Source: Deferribacteraceae bacterium (lineage in GTDB: Bacteria > Chrysiogenota > Deferribacteres > Deferribacterales > Deferrivibrionaceae). From it: 38,806 nucleotides of DNA. Positions 6,678-19,260 of this stretch are shown piece by piece. Location of the stretch: NCBI GenBank assembly GCA_020054865.1, contig JAIHAR010000018.1, positions 1-38,806 of the forward strand. Direction: 5' to 3'. A program made the position numbers and the translations under genes. Numbering within the stretch: position 1 is the stretch's first letter; each line of letters starts with the position of its first letter. The notes under the pieces were generated by a model. It worked only from the letters and a program-made list of their open reading frames with translations, did no database searches and was not told where the DNA came from.

Positions 6678-8541
6678 TTTTTCTTTCCCTTTCAATATAT
6701 ACATGAAGCAGCGAAACAGCAGCAGGAGTCATCCCTTGAATTCTTGAAGCCTGACCTAATGTTTTGGGTTGAATTGCAGTAAGTTTCTCCACATATTCTC
6801 TTCTCAGTCCAGGAATTTTATCAAAACACACCCATTCAGGTATACGTACATTTTCAAGAGTTTTTAATTTTTCCGCTTCTGAATATTGCTTTTTAATATA
6901 ACCGTCATATTTAATTAAAATTTCAGCTTGTTCAGCAACCCTGCTATGATACTTGCCAAAATCAATATATTTACCAAGCGCTGTTATTTCAACATCAGGT
7001 CTTTTTAGTATATCAAAACAGGAAATCCCCTCATTAATTGAAATACCAAGCTCATTTAAATTTTTTAAATTATCCTCGTTTAGCTTAATTTTTGTGTTTT
7101 TCAACTCATCCAACAAACTGTCCAGGCTCAATTTTTCCTGAATAAATCTTTTATAGCGCATTTCACTTATAAGTCCAAATTGTCTGCCATATTCTATAAG
7201 TCTGTATTCGGCATTATCTTCCCTTAGAAGCAGTCTGTATTCCCCTCTTGAGTGAAAAACTCTGTAAGGTTCGTCAACCCCCTTGGTAACCAGGTCGTCA
7301 ATCATAACCCCTATGTAGCTCTCATCTCTTCTCAATATAAACGGCTCCCTGTTGTCAAGAGACAAAACCGCATTGACTGCAGCAATAAATCCTTGGACAG
7401 CAGCTTCTTCGTAGCCCGTTGTTCCGTTAATTTGGCCTGCAAAATACAACCCCTTTATCAGTTTGGTTTCAAGAGTCGGATACAAATTGGTGGGCTGAAC
7501 AAAGTCATATTCGATAGCATATGCAGGCCTTACAAACTCAACATTTTCCAAACCCTCAAGCGTCCGGTACATTTTATACTGAACATCTATTGGCAAAGAT
7601 GATGAAAACCCGTTTGCATAATACTCCTTACATTCTAACCCCTCTGGCTCGAGGAATATCTGATGTCTGTTTTTGTCTGGAAATTTTTTCACTTTATCTT
7701 CAATTGATGGGCAATATCTTGGCCCTATCCCTTTTATTACACCAGCGTATAATGGTGAGCGATGTAAATTTTCCCTGATTATTTCGTGTGTTTTTTTATT
7801 TGTATAAGCAACATGACAGGGAAGTTGTGGCAGTCTTACCGAATCATTTTCAAATGAAAAAGGTCTTGGGTGAGTGTCGCCATATTGAACTTCAAGTTTC
7901 GAAAAATCAATAGAATCTGCGTGTAGTCTGGCCGGTGTTCCCGTTTTCAATCTATCAAGTTTGAATCCCAGTCGCTTTAAATTTTCTGCAAGGGCAATCG
8001 AAGGAAACTCATTCATTCTTCCTGCGCTGTATCTTTTCTCACCTATATGTATCAATCCATTTAAAAAAGTCCCTGAGCAAATTATTACTCGCTTACTTAA
8101 AAATACTGAGCCAAAATCAACCTCAACCCCCAATATTTGATTATTTTGCACAATAAGGTCAGTAACAACACCCTGCTTTACATCCAGCCCGGTCTGCTGC
8201 ATTAAAACACTTAGCATCCTGTCACGATATAATTTCTTATCTGCCTGAGCCCTTGAGCTTCTGACAGCGGGACCTTTTTTGCTGTTTAATATTCTAAATT
8301 GTATACCTGTATCATCAATATTTTTGCCCATCTCGCCGCCAAGAGCATCAAGGTCTTTTACAAGATTACCCTTTGCAAGACCGCCTATCGCAGGATTACA
8401 ACTCATTTGAGCAATAGTCTCAATATATATTGTTAAAAGCAATGTTTTTGCACCCATCCTTGCAGCTGCAAGCGCAGCCTCACACCCGGCATGGCCGGCG
8501 CCAATAACAATTACATCATATTTTTTATTGTATTCATACAT
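6667..8541 (-). CDS. mnmG: tRNA uridine-34 modification enzyme MnmG (GidA)
   Basis: MnmG works with MnmE to install (carboxy)methylaminomethyl groups at C5 of the wobble uridine of some tRNAs, using FAD and NADH. At 624 residues it is the usual full length. The FAD-binding loop VIGAGHAGCEAALAAARMG is at the N-terminus, followed by SCNPAIGGLAKGNLVKD and the GA-signature-like GYEEAAVQG near 375. The C-terminal tail PAAVSLLHVYIER matches the MnmE-binding end of the family. The ATG at 8541 has a GGGG ribosome site. A parS-like palindrome separates it from mnmE upstream; rsmG follows with a short overlap. Confidence 0.97.
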   Translation of the reverse strand: MYEYNKKYDVIVIGAGHAGCEAALAAARMGAKTLLLTIYIETIAQMSCNPAIGGLAKGNLVKDLDALGGEMGKNIDDTGIQFRILNSKKGPAVRSSRAQADKKLYRDRMLSVLMQQTGLDVKQGVVTDLIVQNNQILGVEVDFGSVFLSKRVIICSGTFLNGLIHIGEKRYSAGRMNEFPSIALAENLKRLGFKLDRLKTGTPARLHADSIDFSKLEVQYGDTHPRPFSFENDSVRLPQLPCHVAYTNKKTHEIIRENLHRSPLYAGVIKGIGPRYCPSIEDKVKKFPDKNRHQIFLEPEGLECKEYYANGFSSSLPIDVQYKMYRTLEGLENVEFVRPAYAIEYDFVQPTNLYPTLETKLIKGLYFAGQINGTTGYEEAAVQGFIAAVNAVLSLDNREPFILRRDESYIGVMIDDLVTKGVDEPYRVFHSRGEYRLLLREDNAEYRLIEYGRQFGLISEMRYKRFIQEKLSLDSLLDELKNTKIKLNEDNLKNLNELGISINEGISCFDILKRPDVEITALGKYIDFGKYHSRVAEQAEILIKYDGYIKKQYSEAEKLKTLENVRIPEWVCFDKIPGLRREYVEKLTAIQPKTLGQASRIQGMTPAAVSLLHVYIERERKSVK

Positions 8542-8552
8542 AATTGACCCCT

Positions 8553-8568
8553 TGTTTCACGTGAAACT
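8553..8568. other. parS-like ParB binding site (between mnmE and mnmG)
   Basis: GTTTCACGTGAAAC (8554-8567) is a perfect 14-bp palindrome. The 16-bp form here, beginning with T and ending in T, differs from the common parS TGTTTCACGTGAAACA only at the last base. It overlaps the mnmE stop codon and sits before the mnmG ribosome site. With the site at 6231 it gives two parS candidates 2.3 kb apart, about 10 kb from dnaA. Confidence 0.82.
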
Positions 8569-9901
8569 ATTTTCCAATGCAAAATTTTGAAAAAATATTG
8601 TCCAATAATTCGTTTGTATATTTTTGACCGGTTATTTCAGTAATCTTTTCAAGACAGTCCTGCAAATCGATAGATATAAGATCGAGTTTATCAGTATCGA
8701 AATTGGAATATAAAGTCGACAAAGTGTTATATACATCCAGGAAAGCATTATAATGCCGTTCGGTAATTAAAAAAGTCTGATTTGACTTGTCAAAATCTGC
8801 GCCAACAGCCCTTTCATAAATAAGATCAGTAAGTTTGTCTATATTAATTTTTGATTTTGCTGAAATCAATACATCATAATCCATCTTGGCACAAATAGGT
8901 TTGTCACACTTATTTGCAACTTTTATAACATTTTCCCCCTTAACATCGTCCAAAAGATTTATATCCTCCGTTGACAAAGGATTGGAGGCATCAAAAACAA
9001 GAAGGACAATATCAGCTTCCTTAATACGCTTATAACTGAAACCAATGCCTGCAGATTCAATATCTGAGTCGGTATCTCTTAATCCTGCAGTATCAACAAA
9101 TCTGACAGGCAAATCTTTTATCATAATTGTTTCTTCAATAAAATCACGGGTTGTGCCTGGAATATCTGAAACAATTGCCCTGTCCTCATTGAGAAGAGTA
9201 TTAAGCAAAGAAGACTTGCCAACATTGGGTCTACCTGCGATTGCAACTGTGACACCATACTTGAAATACTTCATTTTATTAAATGTATCTATCATATAAG
9301 ACAATTTATCTATTACAGATTTTAGCTGGTTTCTGCAGAAGACAATTTGTTCATCGTCAATATCTTCATCAGGAAAATCTACAAACACTTCGACAACAGA
9401 AAGCACATCTATGAGTTTATCTTTAAATTCAAGTATATCAGCCTTAAGATTTCCTTTAAGTTGCTCAAAAGATCTCATAACGGCATATTCACTTTTAGCG
9501 GAAATCAACTCATTCACAGCTTCAGCCTGAGATAAATCAAGCTTACCATTCAAAAAAGCCCTTTTTGTAAATTCACCTGGCTCGGCAAATCTAAAACCAA
9601 GTTTGATGAATTCATTAAATGCCATAGAAAGAATTTTTGGATTGCCATGAAAGGATATTTCCAAAATATCTTCTCCTGTATATGATTTGGGAGACTTGAA
9701 ATAATATGCAATCACGTCATCCAATTCTTTGTTATTGTGAATAAATTTTAAATGATACACCCTTGCATGTTCAAATGCGGGTATACTGCCGTTTTTTTTT
9801 CTAAAAAGTTTAAAAGCTTTTACAGTATCTTTCCCTGATATACGAACAACTATAACTGCGCTGCTAACTACGGGCGTTATTGGAGCAAATATCGTATCCA
9901 T
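8567..9901 (-). CDS. mnmE: tRNA modification GTPase MnmE (TrmE)
   Basis: MnmE is the GTPase partner of MnmG in tRNA wobble-uridine modification. The 444-residue protein has the N-terminal folate-binding domain (IFAPITP at 4-10, FHGNPKI near 84-90), a helical domain carrying an inserted G domain with G1 GRPNVGKSS (223-231), IPGTTRDF with DTAGLRDT, and NKCD, and the C-terminal CIGK whose Cys is the conserved tail motif. The ATG begins directly after the folD stop codon (TAA then ATG) without a clear ribosome site, so it is probably translated by coupling. Confidence 0.97.
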   Translation of the reverse strand: MDTIFAPITPVVSSAVIVVRISGKDTVKAFKLFRKKNGSIPAFEHARVYHLKFIHNNKELDDVIAYYFKSPKSYTGEDILEISFHGNPKILSMAFNEFIKLGFRFAEPGEFTKRAFLNGKLDLSQAEAVNELISAKSEYAVMRSFEQLKGNLKADILEFKDKLIDVLSVVEVFVDFPDEDIDDEQIVFCRNQLKSVIDKLSYMIDTFNKMKYFKYGVTVAIAGRPNVGKSSLLNTLLNEDRAIVSDIPGTTRDFIEETIMIKDLPVRFVDTAGLRDTDSDIESAGIGFSYKRIKEADIVLLVFDASNPLSTEDINLLDDVKGENVIKVANKCDKPICAKMDYDVLISAKSKINIDKLTDLIYERAVGADFDKSNQTFLITERHYNAFLDVYNTLSTLYSNFDTDKLDLISIDLQDCLEKITEITGQKYTNELLDNIFSKFCIGK

Positions 9902-10756
9902 TTACAGTAGGTTATTTCTCACTTTAAAAGATTTGAGAGTATTATACATAAGCATTGCAATAGTCATTGGACCAACGCCTCCGGGGACGGGAGTGATATA
10001 ACTGCATTTATCAAAAATACCATCATAATCCACATCACCGACAAGTTTCCCTTCCAATCTATTTATACCAACATCTATTACCACAGCACCATCTTTCACA
10101 AAGTCCGCCGTGACAAATTTTGGAATCCCCACGGCCGCAACAATAATATCTGCATTTCTACACAAAGCTGGGATATCTTTTGTTCTTGAATGACAAATAG
10201 TTACAGTAGCATTTGCCTTAAGTAAAAGCGCTGCCATAGGCTTGCCCACTATATTGCTTCTCCCAATAACTACAGCATTTTTCCCGGAAAGTTCAATATT
10301 GTATTCTTCAAATATCTTCATAACGCCATAAGGTGTGCAAGGAAACAAAGTATCCTCACCTATATTTAGCAAACCAACATTTACAGGATGAAAACCGTCA
10401 ACATCTTTTGATGGGTCAATTTTATATAAAACCTTTTTTTCATCAATCTGTTCAGGTAAAGGCAACTGTACAAGTATTCCGTCAATATTATCATTTTTAT
10501 TCAAATCATCAATAAGATTTAAGAGCTCGTCAGTAGTCGTATTGCTGCCAAGTCTATATATCGATGAATTAAAACCTGCTTCAATGCAAGCTTTTTCCTT
10601 CATATTTACATATACCTGGCTTGCAGCATCATCCCCTACCAAAACAACTGAAAGACCTGGTTTTCGGCCCAACTTCTCCTTGAGCAGTGTAACCTCTCCG
10701 GCAATGTTGCTTCTAATCTTTTGTCCCAAAGCCTTCCCATCAATAATAGTCGTCAT
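9902..10756 (-). CDS. folD: Bifunctional methylenetetrahydrofolate dehydrogenase/cyclohydrolase FolD
   Basis: FolD interconverts 5,10-methylene-, methenyl- and 10-formyl-tetrahydrofolate with NADP. This 284-residue protein has the family segments YVNMKEKACIEAG (49-61, with the catalytic Lys), VQLPLP, KDVDGFHPVN, FPCTPYG, the dinucleotide loop VVIGRSNIVGKPMAALL and the C-terminal PGGVGPMTIAML. Its ATG starts immediately after the gyrA stop, with the AAGGAGGA ribosome site inside the last gyrA codons, so the two are tightly coupled. MnmE also uses folate-derived one-carbon units, which may explain the folD-mnmE pairing. Confidence 0.97.
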   Translation of the reverse strand: MTTIIDGKALGQKIRSNIAGEVTLLKEKLGRKPGLSVVLVGDDAASQVYVNMKEKACIEAGFNSSIYRLGSNTTTDELLNLIDDLNKNDNIDGILVQLPLPEQIDEKKVLYKIDPSKDVDGFHPVNVGLLNIGEDTLFPCTPYGVMKIFEEYNIELSGKNAVVIGRSNIVGKPMAALLLKANATVTICHSRTKDIPALCRNADIIVAAVGIPKFVTADFVKDGAVVIDVGINRLEGKLVGDVDYDGIFDKCSYITPVPGGVGPMTIAMLMYNTLKSFKVRNNLL

Positions 10757-13171
10757 CTAATCCTCCTTGACAACGGCAATAGATATAATCTCATCATCAC
10801 CTGTATTCATAAGTTTAACCCCCTGGGTATCACGACTTAAAACAGGTATCTCAGAAACACTTATTCTTATAATTTTACCACTTTTTACAATCAGCATAAT
10901 ATCATCTTCCATCTTAACCTGACGAGCACCTACCACAGGACCGGTTTTTTCATTTATTTTGGCAAGTTTAAGACCTTTTCCACCCCTATTTTGGATTCTG
11001 TAATCGGTCACAAGTGAACATTTACCAAAACCATTTGATGTAACAGTAAGGATAAATGGATGCCCTGAAATAACCTCCATAGACACCACTCTGTCATCTT
11101 TGCTTAATGTGATACCTCTCACCCCAACAGCATTTCTGCCCATTGGCCTTACATCCTGAGAAGAAAACTGCAAGGTCTTCCCCTTTTTTGTGGCAAGAAT
11201 AATATTATCATCATCCGAAGTAAGCTCAGTACCGATTATCTCATCACCATCTTTTAATTTGATTGCAATCATTCCGCTTCGTCCACTCTTAAACTGTTCA
11301 ACATCAACTTTTTTTACCGTACCATATTTAGTGCACATAAAAATATACTTATCTTTTGTGTTTTCACTTACAGAAATGGCTGAAGCAATATACTCTTCCG
11401 GTTCAAGGCTTAAAAGGTTTGCTATATGACGACCTCTTGTCCCTGGAGCTGACTCCGGCAGTTCGTAAGTTTTAAGAAAATGTATTCTCCCTTTGTTGGT
11501 AAAAAATAGCAATTTAGAATGATTAGTACTCAATATAAGGCTCTGTACAAAATCATCCCCTTTGCTCATTGTGGCACTTTTCCCTTTTCCTCCCCTTCTT
11601 TGGGACGTAAAAGAAGATAAAAGAGTCCTTTTTATATATCCGTTATGAGTGATAGTAACAACAGTTTCACTGTCAGGAATCAAGTCTTCTATAAATAACT
11701 CTTCCGCATCAGACTCAATAACCGTTTTTCTATCATCACCATACTTATCTTTAATCTCGATTAATTCCTCTCTAATAATGCCCATCAAGACACTGTGATT
11801 GGAAAGAATCGTTTTGTAATATTCTATATTCTTGAGAGTATTTTTATACTCCTCAATAAGTTTATCAATTTCAAGGCCGGTTAATTTTTGCAATCTCATT
11901 TCAAGAATAGCCTGAGCCTGAACATCGCTGAAATTAAACCTTTCTATAAGATTTGATTTTGCAGATTGAGTGTCTTTTGATGCCTTTATGATTTTTATAA
12001 CTTCATCAATATTTTCAACAGCTGTTTTTAACCCTTCTAAAATATGAAGCCTTTCCTCGGCTTTTTTTAGCAGATATCTTGTGCGCCTTGTAACTACCAC
12101 AACTCTGTGGTTCAAAAACTCTTCAAGAATCCTAAATAGTGACAGAGTCTGAGGCTTGCCATTGACAAGAGCTACCATATTAAAACCAAATGAAGTCTCT
12201 AACTGGGTAAACTTAAACAACTGATTCAAAATTACATCGGGTAATTCACCTTTTTTGATTTCAATTACAACCCTTATACCATCCCTATCTGATTCATCCC
12301 TGAGGTCGGTAATCCCCACAATTTTCTTATCTCTTACAAGCTCCGCAATCTTTTCAATAAGGCTTGCCTTATTTACAAGATAAGGAATCTCAGTAACAAC
12401 TATCTGTTGCTTACCACTCTTAAATTCTTCAATCTCAGCTTTTGCCCTTACCTTTATGCTTCCTCTTCCGGTTATATATGCATTTCTAATATCATTTATC
12501 CCCATAATAATTCCGGCAGTAGGAAAATCAGGGCCTTTTACAATCCTAAAAATATCTTCATGGGAGTAATCGGGATTATCAATCATATATACAAGAGCAT
12601 CAATAATTTCAGACAGATTATGCGGAGGGATATTTGTTGCCATACCAACAGCAATACCGCTTGTACCATTAATGATTAAATTCGGTATTTTTGTAGGTAA
12701 AACCACAGGCTCTACAAGCGAATTATCATAATTGGGTATAAAATCCACAGTTTCTTTATCAATATCCGCCAACATCTCCTCAGCAATTCTGGACATTCTG
12801 ATTTCCGTATATCTCATTGCAGCTGCCGAGTCACCATCAACTGAACCAAAATTACCCTGTCCGTCAATGAGCTGATATCTCATAGAAAAATCCTGGGCAA
12901 GCCTTACTACTGTATCATAAACTGCAGCATCACCGTGAGGGTGGAATTTACCGATAACATCCCCTACAATTCTTGCTGATTTCTTAAAAGGTTTATTATG
13001 AGAAACACCCATTTCGTGCATAGCATACAATACCCTTCTATGCACAGGCTTTAAACCATCCCTCACATCAGGAAGAGCCCTTCCAACAATAACACTCATT
13101 GCATAATCAAGATAACTACCCTTGATTGAATCTTCTACACTTATATCAATAATACCTTTATTTTTTTCCAT
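10757..13171 (-). CDS. gyrA: DNA gyrase subunit A
   Basis: GyrA is the breakage-reunion subunit of DNA gyrase, which introduces negative supercoils. The 804-residue protein shows [12 protein letters not shown] near 40-51, the quinolone-determining region [11 protein letters not shown] (77-87), catalytic Tyr121 in AAMRYTEIR, and the GyrA box QRRGGKGK that marks true gyrase rather than topoisomerase IV, followed by six beta-pinwheel repeats. The residue matching E. coli Ser83 is Ala82, while the one matching Asp87 is retained (Asp86). It follows gyrB by 11 nt in the same leftward operon. Confidence 0.97.
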   Translation of the reverse strand: MEKNKGIIDISVEDSIKGSYLDYAMSVIVGRALPDVRDGLKPVHRRVLYAMHEMGVSHNKPFKKSARIVGDVIGKFHPHGDAAVYDTVVRLAQDFSMRYQLIDGQGNFGSVDGDSAAAMRYTEIRMSRIAEEMLADIDKETVDFIPNYDNSLVEPVVLPTKIPNLIINGTSGIAVGMATNIPPHNLSEIIDALVYMIDNPDYSHEDIFRIVKGPDFPTAGIIMGINDIRNAYITGRGSIKVRAKAEIEEFKSGKQQIVVTEIPYLVNKASLIEKIAELVRDKKIVGITDLRDESDRDGIRVVIEIKKGELPDVILNQLFKFTQLETSFGFNMVALVNGKPQTLSLFRILEEFLNHRVVVVTRRTRYLLKKAEERLHILEGLKTAVENIDEVIKIIKASKDTQSAKSNLIERFNFSDVQAQAILEMRLQKLTGLEIDKLIEEYKNTLKNIEYYKTILSNHSVLMGIIREELIEIKDKYGDDRKTVIESDAEELFIEDLIPDSETVVTITHNGYIKRTLLSSFTSQRRGGKGKSATMSKGDDFVQSLILSTNHSKLLFFTNKGRIHFLKTYELPESAPGTRGRHIANLLSLEPEEYIASAISVSENTKDKYIFMCTKYGTVKKVDVEQFKSGRSGMIAIKLKDGDEIIGTELTSDDDNIILATKKGKTLQFSSQDVRPMGRNAVGVRGITLSKDDRVVSMEVISGHPFILTVTSNGFGKCSLVTDYRIQNRGGKGLKLAKINEKTGPVVGARQVKMEDDIMLIVKSGKIIRISVSEIPVLSRDTQGVKLMNTGDDEIISIAVVKED

Positions 13172-13182
13172 CTAAACCTCTA

Positions 13183-16564
<3,382 letters not shown>

Positions 16565-16565
<1 letters not shown>

Positions 16566-17671
16566 CAAAACTGTTCAATAGTCAAAGGTACTATAAGGTA
16601 CTTGTACCAATTATCTTGAGGTATTATTATAGCAGGACTTTTCCTTCCATTCATTTTTAATTCTACAAAATCGCTTTCTATGGCACTCAAAATTTCTATC
16701 AACTGTTTAGAATTGAAAATTATATCTAAATCTTCACCTTTGTAATCAATATTTTCGATATAATCATGCCCGAGACCGTATTCAGTTTCAAGGCTGTAAA
16801 TAGATACTTTTCCATTGTTGAAAGATAAGACAACGCCATGGGTAATTTCACTTGTAATGGAAGAAACTCTCTTCAAAACTTCGATAAATTCATTTTTAGG
16901 TAATTTTGCAGAAACAGGATATTCCGTATTAAATAAAGTTGTGATACTTTTAATATATTTTTCTATGAGTTTGGAATAAATTTCGATATTTCCTACCTTG
17001 AAGACTATCTGTTTTCTGTCTGTTTCAATTTTTACAAGTTCGTCCTTTTCAAGGATTTTAATAAGCTCAATTACGGTTTTTTTAGGTATGTTTATTAAGA
17101 ATTCATCGGAAAATTCTTCATCAAATTCGGTAAATGCCATTGCTATTCTTTGATAATCCGCTGCAGAAACTTCAAGTTTGTTTCCGTAAGCCTTGAAATG
17201 ACAACCGCTATATTCGATTTTTGAGGTGTCGTTTGAAATACAGAAATATACCTTTTTTAAAATTGATTGAAGATTTTTTCCTGGTATTTCTATAAAATAT
17301 TCAGGTGTTATTTCTCCAATAGTGGGAAATAGTTCAGGGCTTAAAGTGGAAAGATTAAAAGATGCTTTTCCGCTTTTTATCTTAAGTTTATGACCATCAA
17401 AACTGAAATCTACTACTGCAGACTGAGGTAATTCTTTTACTATATCAAGCAGTTTTTTACAGGGAACCGTTGTAATGCCTGTGCTTTCAACGGTAGCATC
17501 TATTTTGGATGTAAATGCGGTGTGTATGTTTGATGCTCTGATTGTCAATGCGTTTTCTTCAGCCTCTATTAATATATTTTGAAGTATTGAATTCAGGTTT
17601 TTGGAGCTCGTAAAATTTATTGCGTGGTTTAAGACTTCTTGAAGATCTTCTTTTACAATTTTTAGTTTCAT
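16565..17671 (-). CDS. dnaN: DNA polymerase III beta subunit (sliding clamp)
   Basis: DnaN is the ring-shaped processivity clamp of the replicative polymerase. From the ATG at 17671 the product is 368 residues and begins MKLKIVKEDLQEVLNHAINF, as usual for the family; an upstream in-frame ATG at 17683 would place the GGAGG ribosome site inside the gene, so I reject it. Three clamp-fold repeats fill the length and it ends in VPLTIEQF, resembling the conserved clamp tail. It is separated from dnaA by a 254-bp AT-rich gap and overlaps recF by one base. Confidence 0.95.
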
Positions 17672-17719
17672 CATTTCCTCCATTGGAAGATTAATAATAT
17701 GTTTTTAAAAAGATAATCA

Positions 17720-17731
17720 TAGTAATAATAG
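17720..17731 (+). other. DnaA-trio-like run in candidate oriC
   Basis: Four tandem triplets TAG-TAA-TAA-TAG match the form of the DnaA-trio element (read 3' to 5' as GAT/AAT) that guides DnaA onto single-stranded DNA during origin opening. DnaA-box-like sites lie on the 3' side, the expected polarity, beginning 13 nt away. Confidence 0.4.
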
Positions 17732-17744
17732 AGTATGTTTATAT

Positions 17745-17753
17745 TGTTGACAA
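17745..17753 (-). other. DnaA-box-like 9-mer
   Basis: The reverse strand reads TTGTCAACA, matching 7 of 9 bases of the E. coli box TTATCCACA. It is the site nearest the trio-like run. Alone it is weak evidence. Confidence 0.35.
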
Positions 17754-17797
17754 GTTAATTTTTCAATATTTTATAATGAGTTTCAAAAAAAATTTTA

Positions 17798-17806
17798 TGT
17801 GTAAAA
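17798..17806 (-). other. DnaA-box-like 9-mer
   Basis: The reverse strand reads TTTTACACA, which fits the relaxed consensus TTWTNCACA at every position. Confidence 0.4.
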
Positions 17807-17816
17807 CTTTGATTTG

Positions 17817-17825
17817 TTATCAACA
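17817..17825 (+). other. DnaA-box-like 9-mer
   Basis: TTATCAACA differs from TTATCCACA at one position. It lies within the inverted repeat TTGTT-ATC-AACAA. Confidence 0.45.
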
Positions 17826-17925
17826 ATATCTAACAAAATTTTGGTAAAAATGGAAATAGCATATTAATATACAATTATTCAACAAATGTATCTAAATTTA
17901 ACTTACTGATAGGAAAAAGAAAAAA

Positions 17926-19260
17926 TTATTTATAAATTTGTTTGTTGATATTGCTTATAAGTGTTTTTAATTCAACATCTTTTTTTATTTTTGATTCTAT
18001 TTGGGACAGGGAGTGCAAAACAGTTGAGTGGTCCCTTCCACCAAAAATTTCCCCTATTTCCTGAAGAGATATGTTTAGCTTATTTCGTAAGATATACATT
18101 GCAATCTGTCTTGGCAAAGATATGCTTTTTGTTCTTTTTTTGGATTTTAATTCGGACATTTTTACATTGAAATGAGTGCATATGGTTTCTACAATTGTAT
18201 CCGGATTTATAATTTTATCCTTTTTGATAAGAAATCTGTCCAGGCATTTTTTTGCAAATTCTATACTCAAAGGCTCACTGTTGAATGATGCATATGCACT
18301 AAGCCTTATAAGTGCCCCTATAAGCTCCCTTACATTATCCCCCTTTAAATTTTCTGCCAGAAACAGGGCTAATTCATCACTCAAATATATCCCCATAATT
18401 TCAGCCCTTTTGAGAAGAATAGCAGTTTTTTCTTCAATATTGGGTGGTTGTATATCGGCAATTAAACCCCAGGCAAATCTACTGGTCAGCCTTTCTTCCA
18501 TTTCAGGTATTTCATCAGGAGTTTTGTCGCTTGTTATAATAATCTGTTTTTGCTCATCATAAAGAGTGTTAAAAGTATAAAAAAACTCTTCCGTGCTTCT
18601 CGTTTTGCCTGCAAGAAACTGCACATCATCAAATAAAAGCACATCAATATTACGATATTTGTCTCTGAAAGTGTCCATAGATTTCGATTTCAAAGAATAA
18701 ATCATCTCATTTGTAAAGCTTTCACTGCTGATATATAATATTTTGAGCTTTGGGAATGATTTTATCAGCTTATTTCCAATTGCATGCATAATATGAGTTT
18801 TCCCAAGACCAACACCACCGTATATAAAAAGTGGGTTATATGTATGAAAATATCCTTCTGCTACTGCAGATGCCGCAGAAAATGCAAACTGATTAGAGCT
18901 TCCCACAACAAAATTATCAAAAGTATATTGCTTGTTAAGGTTTGTTGAAAATTTTGGTATGTTGATTTCAGGATTTACATAAACAAGAGATTCATTGCTT
19001 TTAGCTTCAATGTTATTGTTTGATATTTCTATAGCGATATCAGCATCAATGGAAAGTTCCTCTACGAAAATTTTTTTTATGGTATTTAAATATTTGTCTT
19101 CAATCCAGTTTTTATAGAATCTGTTTGGGGCGCTCAATGTAATTAAATCGCCTCTCAACTCTTTGACTGACAATGGTTTAAGCCATGTTTCCACAACCTG
19201 CTCACCAAGTACTGGGCTTGCATATTTCAACACTTCGTCCCAGATTCTACCTTCAGCCAT
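17926..19260 (-). CDS. dnaA: Chromosomal replication initiator DnaA
   Basis: DnaA binds origin boxes and melts oriC. The 444-residue protein has domain I at the N-terminus (ETWLKPL and APNRFYKNWIEDKYL), a short linker, the AAA+ domain with Walker A GGVGLGKTH (148-156) and Walker B VLLFDDVQFLAGK, sensor ITSDKTPDEI, and the C-terminal DNA-binding domain with the DnaA signature GGRDHSTVLHS. Its ATG overlaps the end of ilvA by 8 nt, so it appears co-transcribed and coupled with an amino-acid enzyme, which is unusual. Downstream is the candidate oriC. Confidence 0.97.
   Translation of the reverse strand: MAEGRIWDEVLKYASPVLGEQVVETWLKPLSVKELRGDLITLSAPNRFYKNWIEDKYLNTIKKIFVEELSIDADIAIEISNNNIEAKSNESLVYVNPEINIPKFSTNLNKQYTFDNFVVGSSNQFAFSAASAVAEGYFHTYNPLFIYGGVGLGKTHIMHAIGNKLIKSFPKLKILYISSESFTNEMIYSLKSKSMDTFRDKYRNIDVLLFDDVQFLAGKTRSTEEFFYTFNTLYDEQKQIIITSDKTPDEIPEMEERLTSRFAWGLIADIQPPNIEEKTAILLKRAEIMGIYLSDELALFLAENLKGDNVRELIGALIRLSAYASFNSEPLSIEFAKKCLDRFLIKKDKIINPDTIVETICTHFNVKMSELKSKKRTKSISLPRQIAMYILRNKLNISLQEIGEIFGGRDHSTVLHSLSQIESKIKKDVELKTLISNINKQIYK

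Larger units (their letters stand above)
17672..17925. other. dnaA-dnaN intergenic region, candidate oriC
   Basis: This is the longest non-coding stretch in the replication cluster and is strongly AT-rich. It contains DnaA-box-like 9-mers at 17745-17753, 17798-17806 and 17817-17825, a relaxed one at 17876-17884, and the run TAGTAATAATAG at 17720-17731 that resembles DnaA-trios. In Bacillus the unwinding site also lies between dnaA and dnaN. Because dnaA directly overlaps ilvA upstream, there is no other room for an origin beside dnaA. The dnaN promoter must also be here or in the dnaA 3' end. Confidence 0.55.

Noticed and set aside
6678-6704. ATG at 6704 as the rsmG start
   Set aside because: No ribosome site, and the GTG at 6677 has AAAGGG upstream and gives the usual length.
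17672-17683. Upstream ATG at 17683 for dnaN
   Set aside because: The GGAGG ribosome site would lie inside the coding part; the ATG at 17671 is correctly spaced from it.
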